Positions 38,825-48,193 of a stretch of 64,000 bases of DNA are shown in pieces. A program made the position numbers and the translations under genes. The first letter of the stretch is position 1, and each line of letters begins with the position of its first letter. Under the pieces are notes generated by a model. That model did not search any database. It worked only from the letters and a program-made list of their open reading frames with translations, and was not told the DNA's origin. This DNA comes from Actinoplanes sp. L3-i22 (GTDB lineage: Bacteria; Actinomycetota; Actinomycetes; Mycobacteriales; Micromonosporaceae). The stretch spans positions 7,014,501-7,078,500 of the forward strand of contig NZ_AP024745.1 in the NCBI RefSeq assembly GCF_019704555.1, given 5' to 3'.

Positions 38825-40015
38825 TCAGCGCATCTCCGCGGGTACCCGACGGAGCTTCTCCTGAAGGAAGCCGATGATATGGGCGCGGGCCGGGCGGGCC
38901 TGCCGCACCAGGCCGGGCAGGCTGAGGAACCCGTGCGGGGCGCCGGGATATTCGACGAGCTTCGCCGGGGTGCCGGCATCACGGAGCCGCTCGGCGTAGG
39001 CGCGCCCCTGATCGGCAACCGGGTCGGCGGTGGGTACCACCACGAGCGCCGGCGCGAGACGGGTGTGGTCATCGGCGTACAGCGGCGAAATCTTTCTTCC
39101 GTCGGAAACCGCCATCCGGCGGAAGAAAACGATCTGCGGCACGGTGAGCATCGGGCTGTCGGTAAATTCCTTCATGGACGGGTAGTCGAGCGCCGTCTCC
39201 GTCAGGTCGGTGCACGGGTTGACCAGGACCTGCGCGCGCAGGTCGAGCCCTTCGTCCCGTGCGCGCAGCGCGGCCATCGCGGCGACCAGCGCGCCCGCGC
39301 TCTCGCCGAAGACCGCCACCCGGGCCGGGTCCACGCCCCACCGTGCGGCGTCTTGCACCACGTGGTGCAAGACGTCCCAGCCTTCGTCGACCGCGGCGGA
39401 GAGCGGCGTCCCGGCGCTGACCAGGCGATGCTCGACCGAGACGACGACGGCCGGCAGCCGCGCGGCGACGTGGCTGCTGATCCAGTCGCATTGCACGGCG
39501 GTCCCGACGAACCCACCGCCATGAACGTGCAGCACCAGCGGCAGATCGCCTGCCTTCACCCTCGGCCGATACACCCGAAGCGACACCGTCCGGCCAGGCA
39601 CCGCTCCACCCCGCACCCTCCGGCTCGGCAGGTCGCCGCCCGGCACTACTCGGTCCGACAGGTCTCCGCCCGGCACGACTCCACCCGGCACCCTCCGGCC
39701 CGGCACCTCCTCGCGCGGCGTCACCCCATCCGCGAACTCCGCGCCCGGCAATGCCCAGTCCAGTGCCTCCCCGCTCGGCACCACCCGGTCCGGCACCTCC
39801 CCACCCGGCACCCTCCGATCCGGTAGCTCGCCATCTCCCAGGGTCAGCCGCTTCCAACCGATCGCGACTCGCCGGGCCGGGAATCCGCTGATCAAACGGG
39901 TCAGCGGGGCGGAGCGGCGCCGATTCTCCGCCTGCTGGAAGGTGATCAGTTCCGCCTCGGACATCGCCGACCAGTCCGGTTCCTTCCGTAGCGCCTTCAG
40001 CAATCGCACGCTCAT
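38825..40015 (-). CDS. HSL-type alpha/beta-hydrolase (esterase) with repeat insertion
   Basis: 396 residues. LVLHVHGGGFVGTAVQCD (oxyanion HGGG, residues 165-168), VFGESAGALVAAMAA (Ser239), Asp331 in PTADPVADQG and His361 in GAPHGFLSLPG make a complete triad of the hormone-sensitive-lipase group. Residues 61-142 are an extra Gly/Val/Pro/Asp repeat (GGEVPDRVVP type) before the first core strand. ATG 40015 has GGGGAGGG upstream. Divergent from a TetR gene with a 30-base palindrome between them, so probably controlled by it. The usual length is about 310, matching the protein minus the insertion. Confidence 0.88.
   Translation of the reverse strand: MSVRLLKALRKEPDWSAMSEAELITFQQAENRRRSAPLTRLISGFPARRVAIGWKRLTLGDGELPDRRVPGGEVPDRVVPSGEALDWALPGAEFADGVTPREEVPGRRVPGGVVPGGDLSDRVVPGGDLPSRRVRGGAVPGRTVSLRVYRPRVKAGDLPLVLHVHGGGFVGTAVQCDWISSHVAARLPAVVVSVEHRLVSAGTPLSAAVDEGWDVLHHVVQDAARWGVDPARVAVFGESAGALVAAMAALRARDEGLDLRAQVLVNPCTDLTETALDYPSMKEFTDSPMLTVPQIVFFRRMAVSDGRKISPLYADDHTRLAPALVVVPTADPVADQGRAYAERLRDAGTPAKLVEYPGAPHGFLSLPGLVRQARPARAHIIGFLQEKLRRVPAEMR
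39590..39835 (-). repeat. 30-base in-frame repeats inside the HSL esterase
   Basis: About eight 10-residue units: DRRVPGGEVP, DRVVPSGEAL, GRRVPGGVVP, DRVVPGGDLP, SRRVRGGAVP. Plus-strand units read ccggcacc + tccgcccggc-like. Confidence 0.88.
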
Positions 40016-40037
40016 GGACCCTCCCCGATCAAGTAAC

Positions 40038-40067
40038 GCTACTTTAGGTATCGATACTAGAAGTAGC
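40038..40067. promoter_or_regulatory. Palindromic TetR operator candidate
   Basis: GCTACTT ... AAGTAGC arms flank a perfect GTATCGATAC core (40048-40057); 24 of 30 positions are symmetric. It lies between the esterase start (40015, minus) and the TetR start (40089, plus), where an autoregulating repressor would bind. Confidence 0.75.
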
Positions 40068-40088
40068 ACAACTCGATAGGGTGTGACC

Positions 40089-40643
40089 ATGCCTCGACCG
40101 CCCGGCCGTCCCCGCTCCGGCATCGACGCCGCCGTTTTTGCCGCGACCCTGGAGACGGTGCACTCGCTCGGCTACGCCCGGGCCACGGTGGACCGCATCG
40201 CCGCCGCGGCCGGCATCGCCAAGACGACGGTCTATCGCCGCTGGCCTACGAAGGGCGCCCTGATCACGGCATGCCTGGTGGACGCGTTCGGCCCGGCCCC
40301 ACTGACCGGCGCCGACCGAGCGGAGATCCTGGCGTCGGCGATCCGGTGGATAGCCGGGAAGATCGGCGAGCCGGGTATCGGCGCCGCGTTCGCCGGTGTC
40401 TTCACGGACGCGGTGAACGACCCGGACCTACGCCAGATTCTTTCCACCCAGATGCAGGACCCTTACCGGCTGGCACTCCAGGAGGTCCTGAACGAGCCGG
40501 AGCAGAGGGTGCTTTTCTTCATCGACGTAGTAGTCGGCACCTTGCTCCACCGCCTGGGAATGACCGGCACCCCGATGTCCACCCCCGACGTAGACGCCCT
40601 GGTCAGCATGGTCCTCGCCACCCTCAGCCACGCACCCGGCTGA
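40089..40643 (+). CDS. TetR-family transcriptional regulator
   Basis: 184 residues. N-terminal HTH SLGYARATVDRIAAAAGIAK, TTVYRRWPTKGALI; C-terminal TetR_C-like helices (LEVL.. region LALQEVLNEPEQRVLFFID). ATG 40089 follows AGGG; GTG 40083 is possible. Faces the esterase gene across a palindromic operator, so it most likely represses both. Confidence 0.92.
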   Translation: MPRPPGRPRSGIDAAVFAATLETVHSLGYARATVDRIAAAAGIAKTTVYRRWPTKGALITACLVDAFGPAPLTGADRAEILASAIRWIAGKIGEPGIGAAFAGVFTDAVNDPDLRQILSTQMQDPYRLALQEVLNEPEQRVLFFIDVVVGTLLHRLGMTGTPMSTPDVDALVSMVLATLSHAPG

Positions 40644-40706
40644 CCCCGCCCCGCATCGCGCGAGGGTTGCCGTTCCACGCAGACTCCTTGCCGACCAGGA
40701 CGGACC

Positions 40707-41555
40707 TCAGCTCCGCCAGGTGTGCTGGGGGTCGTAGCCGAGCAGCCGGCGCGCCTTGTCGATGGAGAGCAGAGTCTCGTGGTCGCCGAGTTCCCGGGTG
40801 ACCGGGACCTCTGGGAAGTACTCGGCGGCAAGGTCGGCGGTCCGGCGGCTCATCACCGTGTCGGCGTTGGCGATGACGAAAATTTCCACCCCAGGGCGGT
40901 CATACCCGAGGGCGAGCCGGACTGCCTGGGCGCCGTCGCGAGCGTCGATGTAGCCCCACAGGTTCCAGATCCGCTGCGTCGGATCGGCGTCGAAGGCCGG
41001 GAAGGCGGCGTAGTCGGAAGGTTCCATCACGTTGGAGAAGCGCAGCCCGACCATCGTCAGCGAAGGATTCCACCGGCAGAACTGCGCGGCCATCTGCTCG
41101 TCCAGGTGCTTGGCGAGCGAGTACGACGTCTCCGGGCGCGCCGCGTACTCCTCGTCGACCGGCAGGTACGGCGGCGGCGTGTCGAACGGCAGCCCGAGCA
41201 GGGTCTCGCTGGATGCCCACACCACCCGATGGATCCCGGCGGCCCGCGCGGCGGCGAACACGTTGTAGCTCGCCGTGATGTTGTTGGCAAATGTCGCCGC
41301 GTTCGGCACGACGCCCGGCCCCGGGATCGCGGCGAGGTGCACGACGGCATCGATCCCGGTGTAGCGACTGTCGATCGCGGTCAGCGCCTCCACGACCTGG
41401 CCATAATCGGTCAGATCCACCCGGATGTACGGGCACGCCGGCTCGCGGGGCGCGACCAGGTCGAGGTTGACCACCTCGAACCCGTGGTCGACGAGTTCCT
41501 GGACCACGACGCGGCCGAGTTTGCCGCTGCCACCGGTCACCGCGATGCGCGCCAT
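40707..41555 (-). CDS. NAD(P)-dependent epimerase/dehydratase-like protein
   Basis: 282 residues. RIAVTGGSGKLGRVVVQELV (Rossmann), VVHLAAIPGPG, VWASSETLLGLPFD and TSYSLAKHLDEQ (YxxxK) make an extended SDR of the atypical group acting on sugars or small aldehydes. The ATG chosen has GGGAAG 5-6 bases upstream; a slightly longer frame is present. No functional neighbour; the downstream gene is the convergent TetR. Confidence 0.88.
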   Translation of the reverse strand: MARIAVTGGSGKLGRVVVQELVDHGFEVVNLDLVAPREPACPYIRVDLTDYGQVVEALTAIDSRYTGIDAVVHLAAIPGPGVVPNAATFANNITASYNVFAAARAAGIHRVVWASSETLLGLPFDTPPPYLPVDEEYAARPETSYSLAKHLDEQMAAQFCRWNPSLTMVGLRFSNVMEPSDYAAFPAFDADPTQRIWNLWGYIDARDGAQAVRLALGYDRPGVEIFVIANADTVMSRRTADLAAEYFPEVPVTRELGDHETLLSIDKARRLLGYDPQHTWRS

Positions 41556-41599
41556 GTCACTTCCCACCCTCAAGATCGGATCCTCAGGCTACGCCAGAT

Positions 41600-41850
41600 C
41601 CCCGCGCCCACGGGTGACGGAACCCCAGCCGCGAACAGCAAACAGCGAACCGCGCCGAAGCCCATGCCCACGGCCGCGAACAGCGCCCGGGCCCGCGCCC
41701 GCGCCCGCGTACAGCAAAAGCAAACCGCGCCCATGCCCACGGCCGCGAACAGCGCCCGGGCCCGCGCCCGCGAAAGCAAACCGCGCCCACGTCCGCGGCC
41801 GCGAACAGCACCCGCACCCACGCCCACGCCCGCACCCGCGAACAGCGACC
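41600..41850. repeat. GC-rich degenerate repeats in a 562-base gap
   Basis: The gap 41556-42117 has no credible gene. Its first half is built of cgcgaacagcgcccgggccc-type repeats; the longest copies (41662-41709 and 41731-41776) are 69 bases apart. The second half (41853-42117) is unique sequence in which I see no gene. Confidence 0.8.
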
Positions 41851-42117
41851 AGGTCTGGACGTAACGCGGCGGCCGGTGCCGCCGACAACGACACCGGTCG
41901 GTGGCTGGACGAGGAGATCCGCTCCGTCAGCAACGAGCCCAGGACCCGTCGGCGCAGCAAGACCGCAGCACCGAGGACCTACTGCTCCTGCGGTCGACGC
42001 GATCGTCGACGTCGCGGTCAGCCGCTGCCCGCCGCAGCCCGCTGCTGACCGTCGGGCCGGGCGTGCGTGCGAACCCGGATCATCGGTGAGCGCCGAACAC
42101 CGCCACAGGCCCGCTCC

Positions 42118-43683
42118 TCACACGTCGGCAATGACGGAGGCGCGCAACCGGCGGAGCGCCTCCGTGCGCACGCCGGCCCAGGCAGGAGATCCGGTCAGCG
42201 ACGCCGCACGCACCGGCACCTGCCGGGGCATCCGCGCCATCGCCGCCCGGATCTCGCTGATCAGAAACGGCCCCCACGACCCACCGACAACAATTTCCTT
42301 CGGATCGGCGAGGGCAATGACGGCGGCGATCACCCCGCTCACGGCGATGGCGATCGTCTCTCGTTCGACGGTGGAACTTTCCTTCAGGCGTGCGACGTCG
42401 ACGGCGGTCGAACCAGGTCGCCGCAGCCCCAGTTCCCCGAAGAGCTCGATGAACGGAATCGCCCGCCCGCCCGGCCCGACGGTCAGCAGATGCGAGATCT
42501 CCCCGGTCAGCCCGCTCGACCCACGCCGGATCTCGCCGTCGTCGACGATCGCCGCCCCGAGCCCCTCCCCGAGGTAAAGGTAAGCGAAGTCGCGCTGCCC
42601 CTCCGCGGCCGCCGCCCAGTTCACGTCGTTGTCGACAACAACCGGCCCGTCCACGTAGCCGGCAAGAATCGCCACCGGATCCAGCGCCCCCACCAGAAAC
42701 GGCGAGTCCGGCAACTGCACAAGCCGCCCCGTAGCCCGATCCACCGGATCCGCAGCGCTGACCACCGCCAACCGAATCGGCTGCTCCCCGGCACCCCAGG
42801 AAGAACCGGCCAGCTCCGCCGGCCGAGCCTCAGCAAACTCTTCCCGCCGGACATCGGCGCCCAACGCACCTCCCACGCCTTCCCGCCGGACATCGGCGCC
42901 CAACGCACCTCCCACGCCTTCCCGCCGGACATCGGCGCCCAACGCACCTTCCACACCATCCCGCCGGACATCGGCGCCTCCTGCGCCTCCCCGCAGGACG
43001 CGGGCCATTCCTGCCTCTTCCGGCCGCAAACCGGCAGCGCCGCCGCGCAGGACCCCAGCCACCTCCGCCAGCACCGCCCCAACCCGGCTCGCCTCGGTCT
43101 GCCTGGTCACGGAGGCCACGCTGTCGCCGTACACGTTCAGGCACTCCGCGACGACACCCTCCGGAGCGATCGTGACGGCCAGTGCCACACCGACCGCCGG
43201 CGCCAGCGCGTAATACGACCCCACTCGCCCCCGCCCGCGCCCACCTTGGGTCCGCTCCCCGGTGTCGGTGACCAGCCCCCGCTCGACCAGGCGCCGCACA
43301 CTCTCCCCCGCCGTCGGCTTGGAGATACCGATCTCCACCGCCAGTTCCGCCCGGGTCAGACGCCGATGCCGGGTCAACGCACGAAGCACGTGCTCGTCCG
43401 TGAGCGAACGAACCAGATCCTGCGAAGCCACTCGGCCAGTTTCACCCGCCCCTGAACGACCAGGGCCGTCCGGTGCCGGACGGCCGGCTTCACCCACCCC
43501 TGAACGACCACGGCCCTCCGGCGCCAAACGGCCGGCTTCACCCACCCCTGAACTACCAACGACCTCAGGCGCCGGGCGGCCCGGCTCCCCCACCTGCGAC
43601 CCGGCCAGATCCTGCGCTGGCGCGCGCACGAGTTCCCCTGACCGCGGGCGACCCAGATCCTGCGACGGCTCGGCGGTATCCAC
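42118..43683 (-). CDS. ROK-family transcriptional regulator with two repeat expansions
   Basis: 521 residues. Winged HTH LTDEHVLRALTRHRRLTRAE, LAVEIGISKPTAGESVRRLV (residues 93-133) and an ROK sugar-kinase-like domain (VVVDNDVNWAAAAEGQRDFA, LYLGEGLGAAIVDDGEIRRG, GLTGEISHLL). Two repeats enlarge it: an N-terminal Gly/Pro/Arg array (8-84) and 12-residue units GALGADVRREGV (about 210-287) between strands of the ROK domain. Normal members are about 380 residues. The true start may be the GTG at VASQDLVRSL (residue 85); GTG 43683 has no clear ribosome site. Divergent from the DUF1479 gene and likely its regulator. Confidence 0.85.
   Translation of the reverse strand: MDTAEPSQDLGRPRSGELVRAPAQDLAGSQVGEPGRPAPEVVGSSGVGEAGRLAPEGRGRSGVGEAGRPAPDGPGRSGAGETGRVASQDLVRSLTDEHVLRALTRHRRLTRAELAVEIGISKPTAGESVRRLVERGLVTDTGERTQGGRGRGRVGSYYALAPAVGVALAVTIAPEGVVAECLNVYGDSVASVTRQTEASRVGAVLAEVAGVLRGGAAGLRPEEAGMARVLRGGAGGADVRRDGVEGALGADVRREGVGGALGADVRREGVGGALGADVRREEFAEARPAELAGSSWGAGEQPIRLAVVSAADPVDRATGRLVQLPDSPFLVGALDPVAILAGYVDGPVVVDNDVNWAAAAEGQRDFAYLYLGEGLGAAIVDDGEIRRGSSGLTGEISHLLTVGPGGRAIPFIELFGELGLRRPGSTAVDVARLKESSTVERETIAIAVSGVIAAVIALADPKEIVVGGSWGPFLISEIRAAMARMPRQVPVRAASLTGSPAWAGVRTEALRRLRASVIADV
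42823..43056 (-). repeat. 36-base in-frame repeats in the ROK regulator
   Basis: Three near-identical units encode GALGADVRREGV; degenerate flanking units (RGGAGGADVRRDGVE, EEFAEARPAELAG) extend the block. Plus-strand units read ttcccgccggacatcggcgc + ccaacgcacctcccacgc. Confidence 0.92.
43432..43662 (-). repeat. Repeats at the N-terminus of the ROK regulator
   Basis: Units of about 57-60 bases encode GVGEAGRLAPEGRGRS, GVGEAGRPAPDGPGRS, GAGETGRVASQDLVRS, the last leading into the real DNA-binding domain. This suggests that the 5' end of the coding sequence itself was amplified upstream. Confidence 0.82.
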
Positions 43684-43739
43684 ACGACGATTCTAGTCAG
43701 GGCCCTTGCCTTGAAAGCTCTCGCAGCCCTATCGTCGTA

Positions 43740-43760
43740 CAAGTAAAGGCATTTGACTTG
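43740..43760. promoter_or_regulatory. ROK operator candidate CAAGTAAA-N5-TTTGACTTG
   Basis: An imperfect palindrome 12 bases ahead of the DUF1479 start; a related CCTTGAAAG occurs at 43711. It lies between the divergent ROK and DUF1479 genes. Confidence 0.55.
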
Positions 43761-43772
43761 AAAGGGATCACC

Positions 43773-45035
43773 ATGGGACTGCCGCACTGGGAAGAGCCGC
43801 CAGCCGACCTGCAGGCGGCGACACGCGAGGTCAAGACGGCCCTGCGCGAGCAGATCGCCGCCTCCGGCCGCACCGTGGAGGAAGTTTTCGCCGTAGTCGA
43901 AAACCGCGTCCAAGCCGCGATCGACGACATCACCGCGACCCGCCACCGAGGCGAGGCGATCTGGCCGGTCATCGACTACGCCGACATCGCCGCGAAGAAA
44001 GTTTCCGCCGAGCAACTCGACCTGCTGCGCCGCCGCGGCTGCCTGGTCGTTCGCGGACACTTCGAGCGCGAACAGGCGCTGCAGTGGGACGCCGGCATCG
44101 TCGACTACGTCGAGAGCAACCAGTTCTTCGAGAACTATCGCGGCCCCGGCGACGACTTCTTCGGCAGCGTCGGCTCGAAGCCCGAGATCTACCCGATCTA
44201 CTGGTCACCGGCGCAGATGCAGGCGCGGCAGAGCGAGCGGATGGCGGCCGTCCAGGCGTTCCTGAACAGTCAGTGGAAGCACGAGTCCGATGGTGTTCAG
44301 TGGTTCGACCCGACCCGCGACTCGCTCTACCCGGACCGGATCCGGCGCCGCCCGGCCGGTGCCGACTCGGCCGGCCTGGGCACGCACCTCGACCCCGGCA
44401 CTCTCGACCTGTGGCTGACCAAGGCCTACCAGCAGGCCTTCCGGCACCTGTTCGACGGCAGCGTCGAGGAGTACGACCCGTGGGACGCAGCCCACCGCAC
44501 GGCCGGCCCGCAGTACCCGGGCTCGACCATGTGCTCGGCGTTCCGGACGTTCCAGGGCTGGACCGCGCTGTCCGACATGGATCACGACCAGGGTGTGCTG
44601 CACACGGTCCCGATCCCCGAGGCGATGGCCTACCTGATGCTGCGGCCGCTGCTGTCCGACGTGCCGGATGACGACATGTGCGGCGTCACCGTCAACCAGG
44701 TCTTCCCGGCCGGCCACAAGTGGCACGCGCCGCTGATGGAGGCGCTCTCCGGCATCCCGGACGTCCGGGCCGGCGACTCCGTCTGGTGGCACTGCGACAT
44801 GATCCACAGCGTCGCGCCGGTGGCGGATCAGCGGGGCTGGGGCAACGTCATGTACATCCCGGCCGCGCCGTGGTGCCCTCGCAACGAGCGGTATGCCGAT
44901 TCCGTACGCAAGGCCTTCCTGTCGGGCGAAAGCCCGAGTGATTTTCCGGCGGAGCACTACGAGCGCGATTGGCCGAACCGCTTCCAGCCCGACGACCTGA
45001 ACGACATCGGCCGCCGAGGCCTGGGTCTCGTCTGA
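43773..45035 (+). CDS. DUF1479 protein (YbiU-like putative Fe(II)/2-oxoglutarate oxygenase)
   Basis: 420 residues. Matches the DUF1479 family: FFENYRGPGDDFFGSVGSKP, IYPIYWSPAQMQARQ, GLGTHLDPGTLDLWL (His-x-Asp of a cupin-type facial triad), DMDHDQGVLHTVPIPEA and DSVWWHCDMIHSVAP (distal His). Probably oxidises a small organic molecule, possibly a sugar or nucleoside given the ROK partner. ATG 43773 follows AAAGGGA. Homologues are structurally related to 2OG oxygenases, but substrate is unknown. Confidence 0.9.
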   Translation: MGLPHWEEPPADLQAATREVKTALREQIAASGRTVEEVFAVVENRVQAAIDDITATRHRGEAIWPVIDYADIAAKKVSAEQLDLLRRRGCLVVRGHFEREQALQWDAGIVDYVESNQFFENYRGPGDDFFGSVGSKPEIYPIYWSPAQMQARQSERMAAVQAFLNSQWKHESDGVQWFDPTRDSLYPDRIRRRPAGADSAGLGTHLDPGTLDLWLTKAYQQAFRHLFDGSVEEYDPWDAAHRTAGPQYPGSTMCSAFRTFQGWTALSDMDHDQGVLHTVPIPEAMAYLMLRPLLSDVPDDDMCGVTVNQVFPAGHKWHAPLMEALSGIPDVRAGDSVWWHCDMIHSVAPVADQRGWGNVMYIPAAPWCPRNERYADSVRKAFLSGESPSDFPAEHYERDWPNRFQPDDLNDIGRRGLGLV

Positions 45036-45059
45036 CGGGGCGCACCCCGAACACCGCCC

Positions 45060-45147
45060 TCGAAAGAAACCAGCGGCGGAGAAATCCAACGGCGGAAAGT
45101 ACCCAGCGGCAAAAGCCAACGGCGGAAGAAATCGGCGGCGGAAAGAA
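45060..45147. repeat. Degenerate ggcggaaag repeats between DUF1479 and LuxR genes
   Basis: About five units around 18-20 bases (agcggcggagaaatccaacg, gcggaaagtacccagcggca, ...) fill the convergent gap of 114 bases up to the LuxR stop. Confidence 0.75.
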
Positions 45148-45149
45148 CC

Positions 45150-47894
45150 CTACGACGACCGCCCGACCACCTCACCCACCTCGGTGCGCGAGGAGACCCC
45201 CAGCTTGCGCAGGATGTTCGACACATGCACGGCAGCCGTCTTCGGCGAGATGTACAACCGCCGCGCCAGTTCGGTATTGGTCAGGCCATCACTGATCAGC
45301 ACCGCCACCTCCCGCTCCCGCGGAGTCAGCGCCGCCACCCCGGTGACCGCCGGCCCCGCGTCCACCGGCGCCATCCCCAACCGGGCCCGCACCTGCGCAA
45401 GCTGAGCCGCCCGCCATCCACCCCAGCCCGCCAGCAACGACGCCGCCACCTCCACCTGCGCCGCCGCCTCCTCCCGCCGATCCCCGGCGAGGAGGCAGCG
45501 AGCCGCCCCGACCCGCACGGTCCCGCAGGTGGCCGGCCCGAGAATGTGGGCGTCGACGATGGACAGATATCCGGCGAGCGCCTCCGCCGGCCGCCCGTGC
45601 GCCTCCGCGAGCTGCGCACCGACAAGCGTCCGATACGCGTCCCAGACATCACTCTCGTTGATAAGTTCCGCCGCCATCGCGTCGAGCCGCGCAACCGGCA
45701 ACCCGATCTCCACGGCGGCCGAGATCAGGTCGTGCGCCTGCTCCCCGCTGCGCCACGGCTGCGCGGCCAGCGCCGCGATGAACTCGTCCAGCGCCGCCTC
45801 GGCCCGCGGCAGGTCCCCGCGACGGCAGGCCACGTGGAACACCAGGCCGGGAAGGACGGTCGGCGGATTGTCCGGCACCGTCGCCAGGTCGGCGATGACC
45901 TGCTCGGCCAGGTCGAACTCCCCGGCCTCCAGGTAGAGCCCGGCAAGGAACACCCCGTGGTAGTCGGCCCAGCGCCCCGGACGCCGATAGCCCTGATCCT
46001 GCCCGCGCCCCTCTTCGAGGGCCACGATCGCGGCACGCAGATCCCCGGCCCGCAGCGCGAGCCGGGCCCGCCCCTGGAAGTACGAGGCCACCGCCAGCGA
46101 CTCGAACCCGGCCCGCTCGGCGTCGACCCGCATCCGCTCCAGGTTCTCGGCGTGCTCGGCCGGCGAGGTGGGCGGCTCGCCGTGCACCAGCCGGTTGAGC
46201 GCCCGCGCGGCCAGCACCCACTCACCGGCCGCCTCGGCCTCACCGACCAGCCCCGAAAGAATCTTTCTGCCGTCAGCCGCGGTGTGCGGGCGTTCGCTGA
46301 GCGTCGAGCCCTTCTCCAGCAGCGCCGCCAGCCGCAGCACCGGCATGTCGAAATCTTCCGCCAACGCCAGCGCTCGGTCGGCCCAGATCAGCGCCGTGTC
46401 GAGCTCGTCCCGCAGGTACGCCGACTGGGCAATAGCGGTCATCGCCCGGGCCTGGCCGGCACCCGGCGGAAGCTGCTCGATGAGCGTCTCGATCTCCTGC
46501 GTCAGCGCCCACATCTCGGCCGGCTCCCGCGACTCCCACGCGCAGCGGACCAGCAGATACAGCGACTCGGCTCGATCCGTCGGGTCGACCGCCAGGTCAC
46601 GCCAGCGCCGCCCGTACCGCAACGCGTCGTCGAGCAGACCGGCCAGCCAGGCCGCCCGGGCCGCCGCGCCGAGCAGCTCGGTGTCGTCGGGCGCCTCCCC
46701 CAGACCCATCTCGGCCAGCTGTAATGCCTGGTAGGCGGAGCCGATCGACAGGTACAACGCGGCCCCGCTGCGCGCGGCGGCGATCAGATCCTCGTACCGC
46801 CCGGCGCCGTGCGCGTGATGCGCCACCATCGCCGGATCCGACGCACCGCTGCCGAGCAGCACGTCCAGCGCCGCCTCGTGCAGACGCCGCCGCTGCCGCC
46901 CGAGCATCTGCGCGGCGATCGCCTCCCGCACCAGCGCATGCCGGAACGCGAACTCGTCCTCCCCGGACTCCACCAGCACACCCCGCGTGACCAGGTCACG
47001 CAGCACCGCGATCAACTCGTCCTCACCCGCGCCGGTCACCTCAGCGAGCAGGTCGAACGGAATCCGATGACCGAGCACGGTGGCCGCCTCGACGATCCGA
47101 TGGCTCACCGGATCAAGATCGTCGACCTGCCGGCGCAACACGTCCGCAAGGCTCCACGGCAGCGGCTGATCCACCAGCTCATCGAGATCAAAATCGGGCA
47201 GCGCCCGCAGCAACTCCTCCAGGAAGAACGGGTTGCCGCCAGTGCGATGGTGCAGCGCCGTCGCGGCACGCAGGGAGGCGGGGGCACCGGTTGCGGCCGC
47301 GAGCAGGGCTGCGGTCTGCGCCGGACCAAGACGATTGAGACGTACGTGCGTGACCGCGTGCCGCCGTTCGAGCTGCGCCAGCAGACCGGCCACCGGACGC
47401 CGGCGGGTCACCTCGTCCGGCCGGTACGTCCCGATCAGCAGCCGTGATCCGTGCTGGTCGGCGATCCGCTCGAACAGGGCGGCGCTCTCCGAGTCGGCCC
47501 AGTGCAGGTCCTCGAAGACAATTACCGCCGGCGCCTCGCCGATCAGGTCGGAAACAATCGCCAGGCCGGTGTGCAGGCGCTCGACCGGGCTCCGCTTCGG
47601 GTCGGCGAGCGCCGCCAACTGCTCCTCGTCGACCTCGGGACGGCTGTCGATGGCGTCGAGCAACACCTCGTACGGCCGCGAGAGCGAGCCCGGCTCGGCC
47701 TGCCCGACCAGCACCACGGTGCCGGCCGGCACCGTCTCCAGCAGTTCCTGGACCAGGCGGGTCTTGCCGATGCCGGGCTCCCCCGCGATGATCGCGACCG
47801 CCGGCTCACGAGCGGCGGCGAGCCGCGCCAACCGGCGCAGCTCGCTGTCCCGCCCGATCATCACCGGGCTGGCACCGCCGCGGACGCTTCGCAC
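45150..47894 (-). CDS. Large LuxR-type ATPase regulator (LAL/STAND family)
   Basis: 914 residues. AAA/STAND ATPase near the N-terminus with [12 protein letters not shown], Walker [19 protein letters not shown] and Walker [15 protein letters not shown]; a long TPR-like helical middle; C-terminal LuxR helix-turn-helix [43 protein letters not shown] regulators activate catabolic or secondary-metabolic genes upon ligand and ATP binding. GTG 47894 (GGCGGGG upstream) is chosen; GTG 47864 is possible. Its start overlaps a short upstream gene by 34 bases. No obvious target cluster is adjacent. Confidence 0.92.
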   Translation of the reverse strand: MRSVRGGASPVMIGRDSELRRLARLAAAREPAVAIIAGEPGIGKTRLVQELLETVPAGTVVLVGQAEPGSLSRPYEVLLDAIDSRPEVDEEQLAALADPKRSPVERLHTGLAIVSDLIGEAPAVIVFEDLHWADSESAALFERIADQHGSRLLIGTYRPDEVTRRRPVAGLLAQLERRHAVTHVRLNRLGPAQTAALLAAATGAPASLRAATALHHRTGGNPFFLEELLRALPDFDLDELVDQPLPWSLADVLRRQVDDLDPVSHRIVEAATVLGHRIPFDLLAEVTGAGEDELIAVLRDLVTRGVLVESGEDEFAFRHALVREAIAAQMLGRQRRRLHEAALDVLLGSGASDPAMVAHHAHGAGRYEDLIAAARSGAALYLSIGSAYQALQLAEMGLGEAPDDTELLGAAARAAWLAGLLDDALRYGRRWRDLAVDPTDRAESLYLLVRCAWESREPAEMWALTQEIETLIEQLPPGAGQARAMTAIAQSAYLRDELDTALIWADRALALAEDFDMPVLRLAALLEKGSTLSERPHTAADGRKILSGLVGEAEAAGEWVLAARALNRLVHGEPPTSPAEHAENLERMRVDAERAGFESLAVASYFQGRARLALRAGDLRAAIVALEEGRGQDQGYRRPGRWADYHGVFLAGLYLEAGEFDLAEQVIADLATVPDNPPTVLPGLVFHVACRRGDLPRAEAALDEFIAALAAQPWRSGEQAHDLISAAVEIGLPVARLDAMAAELINESDVWDAYRTLVGAQLAEAHGRPAEALAGYLSIVDAHILGPATCGTVRVGAARCLLAGDRREEAAAQVEVAASLLAGWGGWRAAQLAQVRARLGMAPVDAGPAVTGVAALTPREREVAVLISDGLTNTELARRLYISPKTAAVHVSNILRKLGVSSRTEVGEVVGRSS

Positions 47895-48055
47895 CCCGCC
47901 AGGGTACCGGTGGGATGTCCCCGCACCGTGTCCCCTTTCCCACTCCTGAGGATCCGGCGCGCGGAGGCCAGCAGCCGCCCCTTCTCCGCTTCCGCGACAA
48001 GCTCCCGGTGCCGCTCGTTGGCGATGGCCAGCATCAGATCCGGATGCATCAACAT
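47861..48055 (-). CDS. Small basic protein upstream of the LuxR-type regulator
   Basis: 64 residues: [38 protein letters not shown] and a variable tail. Short helical proteins starting MHPDLM-A-A-ERHREL are frequent in actinomycetes as orphan small proteins. GAGGAG 8 bases before ATG supports translation. The 3' part overlaps the LuxR gene in another frame, so the pair may be translationally coupled. Function unknown. Confidence 0.72.
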   Translation of the reverse strand: MLMHPDLMLAIANERHRELVAEAEKGRLLASARRILRSGKGDTVRGHPTGTLAGCEASAAVPAR

Positions 48056-48193
48056 GGTGTTCTCCTCGTCGATCGGTGATGTCCCAATCCTCGATCGACA
48101 AGGCCCGCGCCACATCGGACGCCTTTACCTATCTTCGCTGCTCAGAATGCTTTAGCCCGGCTCCGGGAACCGCCTAGGCATACCTAGATCCAC

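Noticed and set aside
41853..42117. Possible gene remnant after the GC-rich repeats
   Set aside because: No frame gave a recognisable domain, start or ribosome site.
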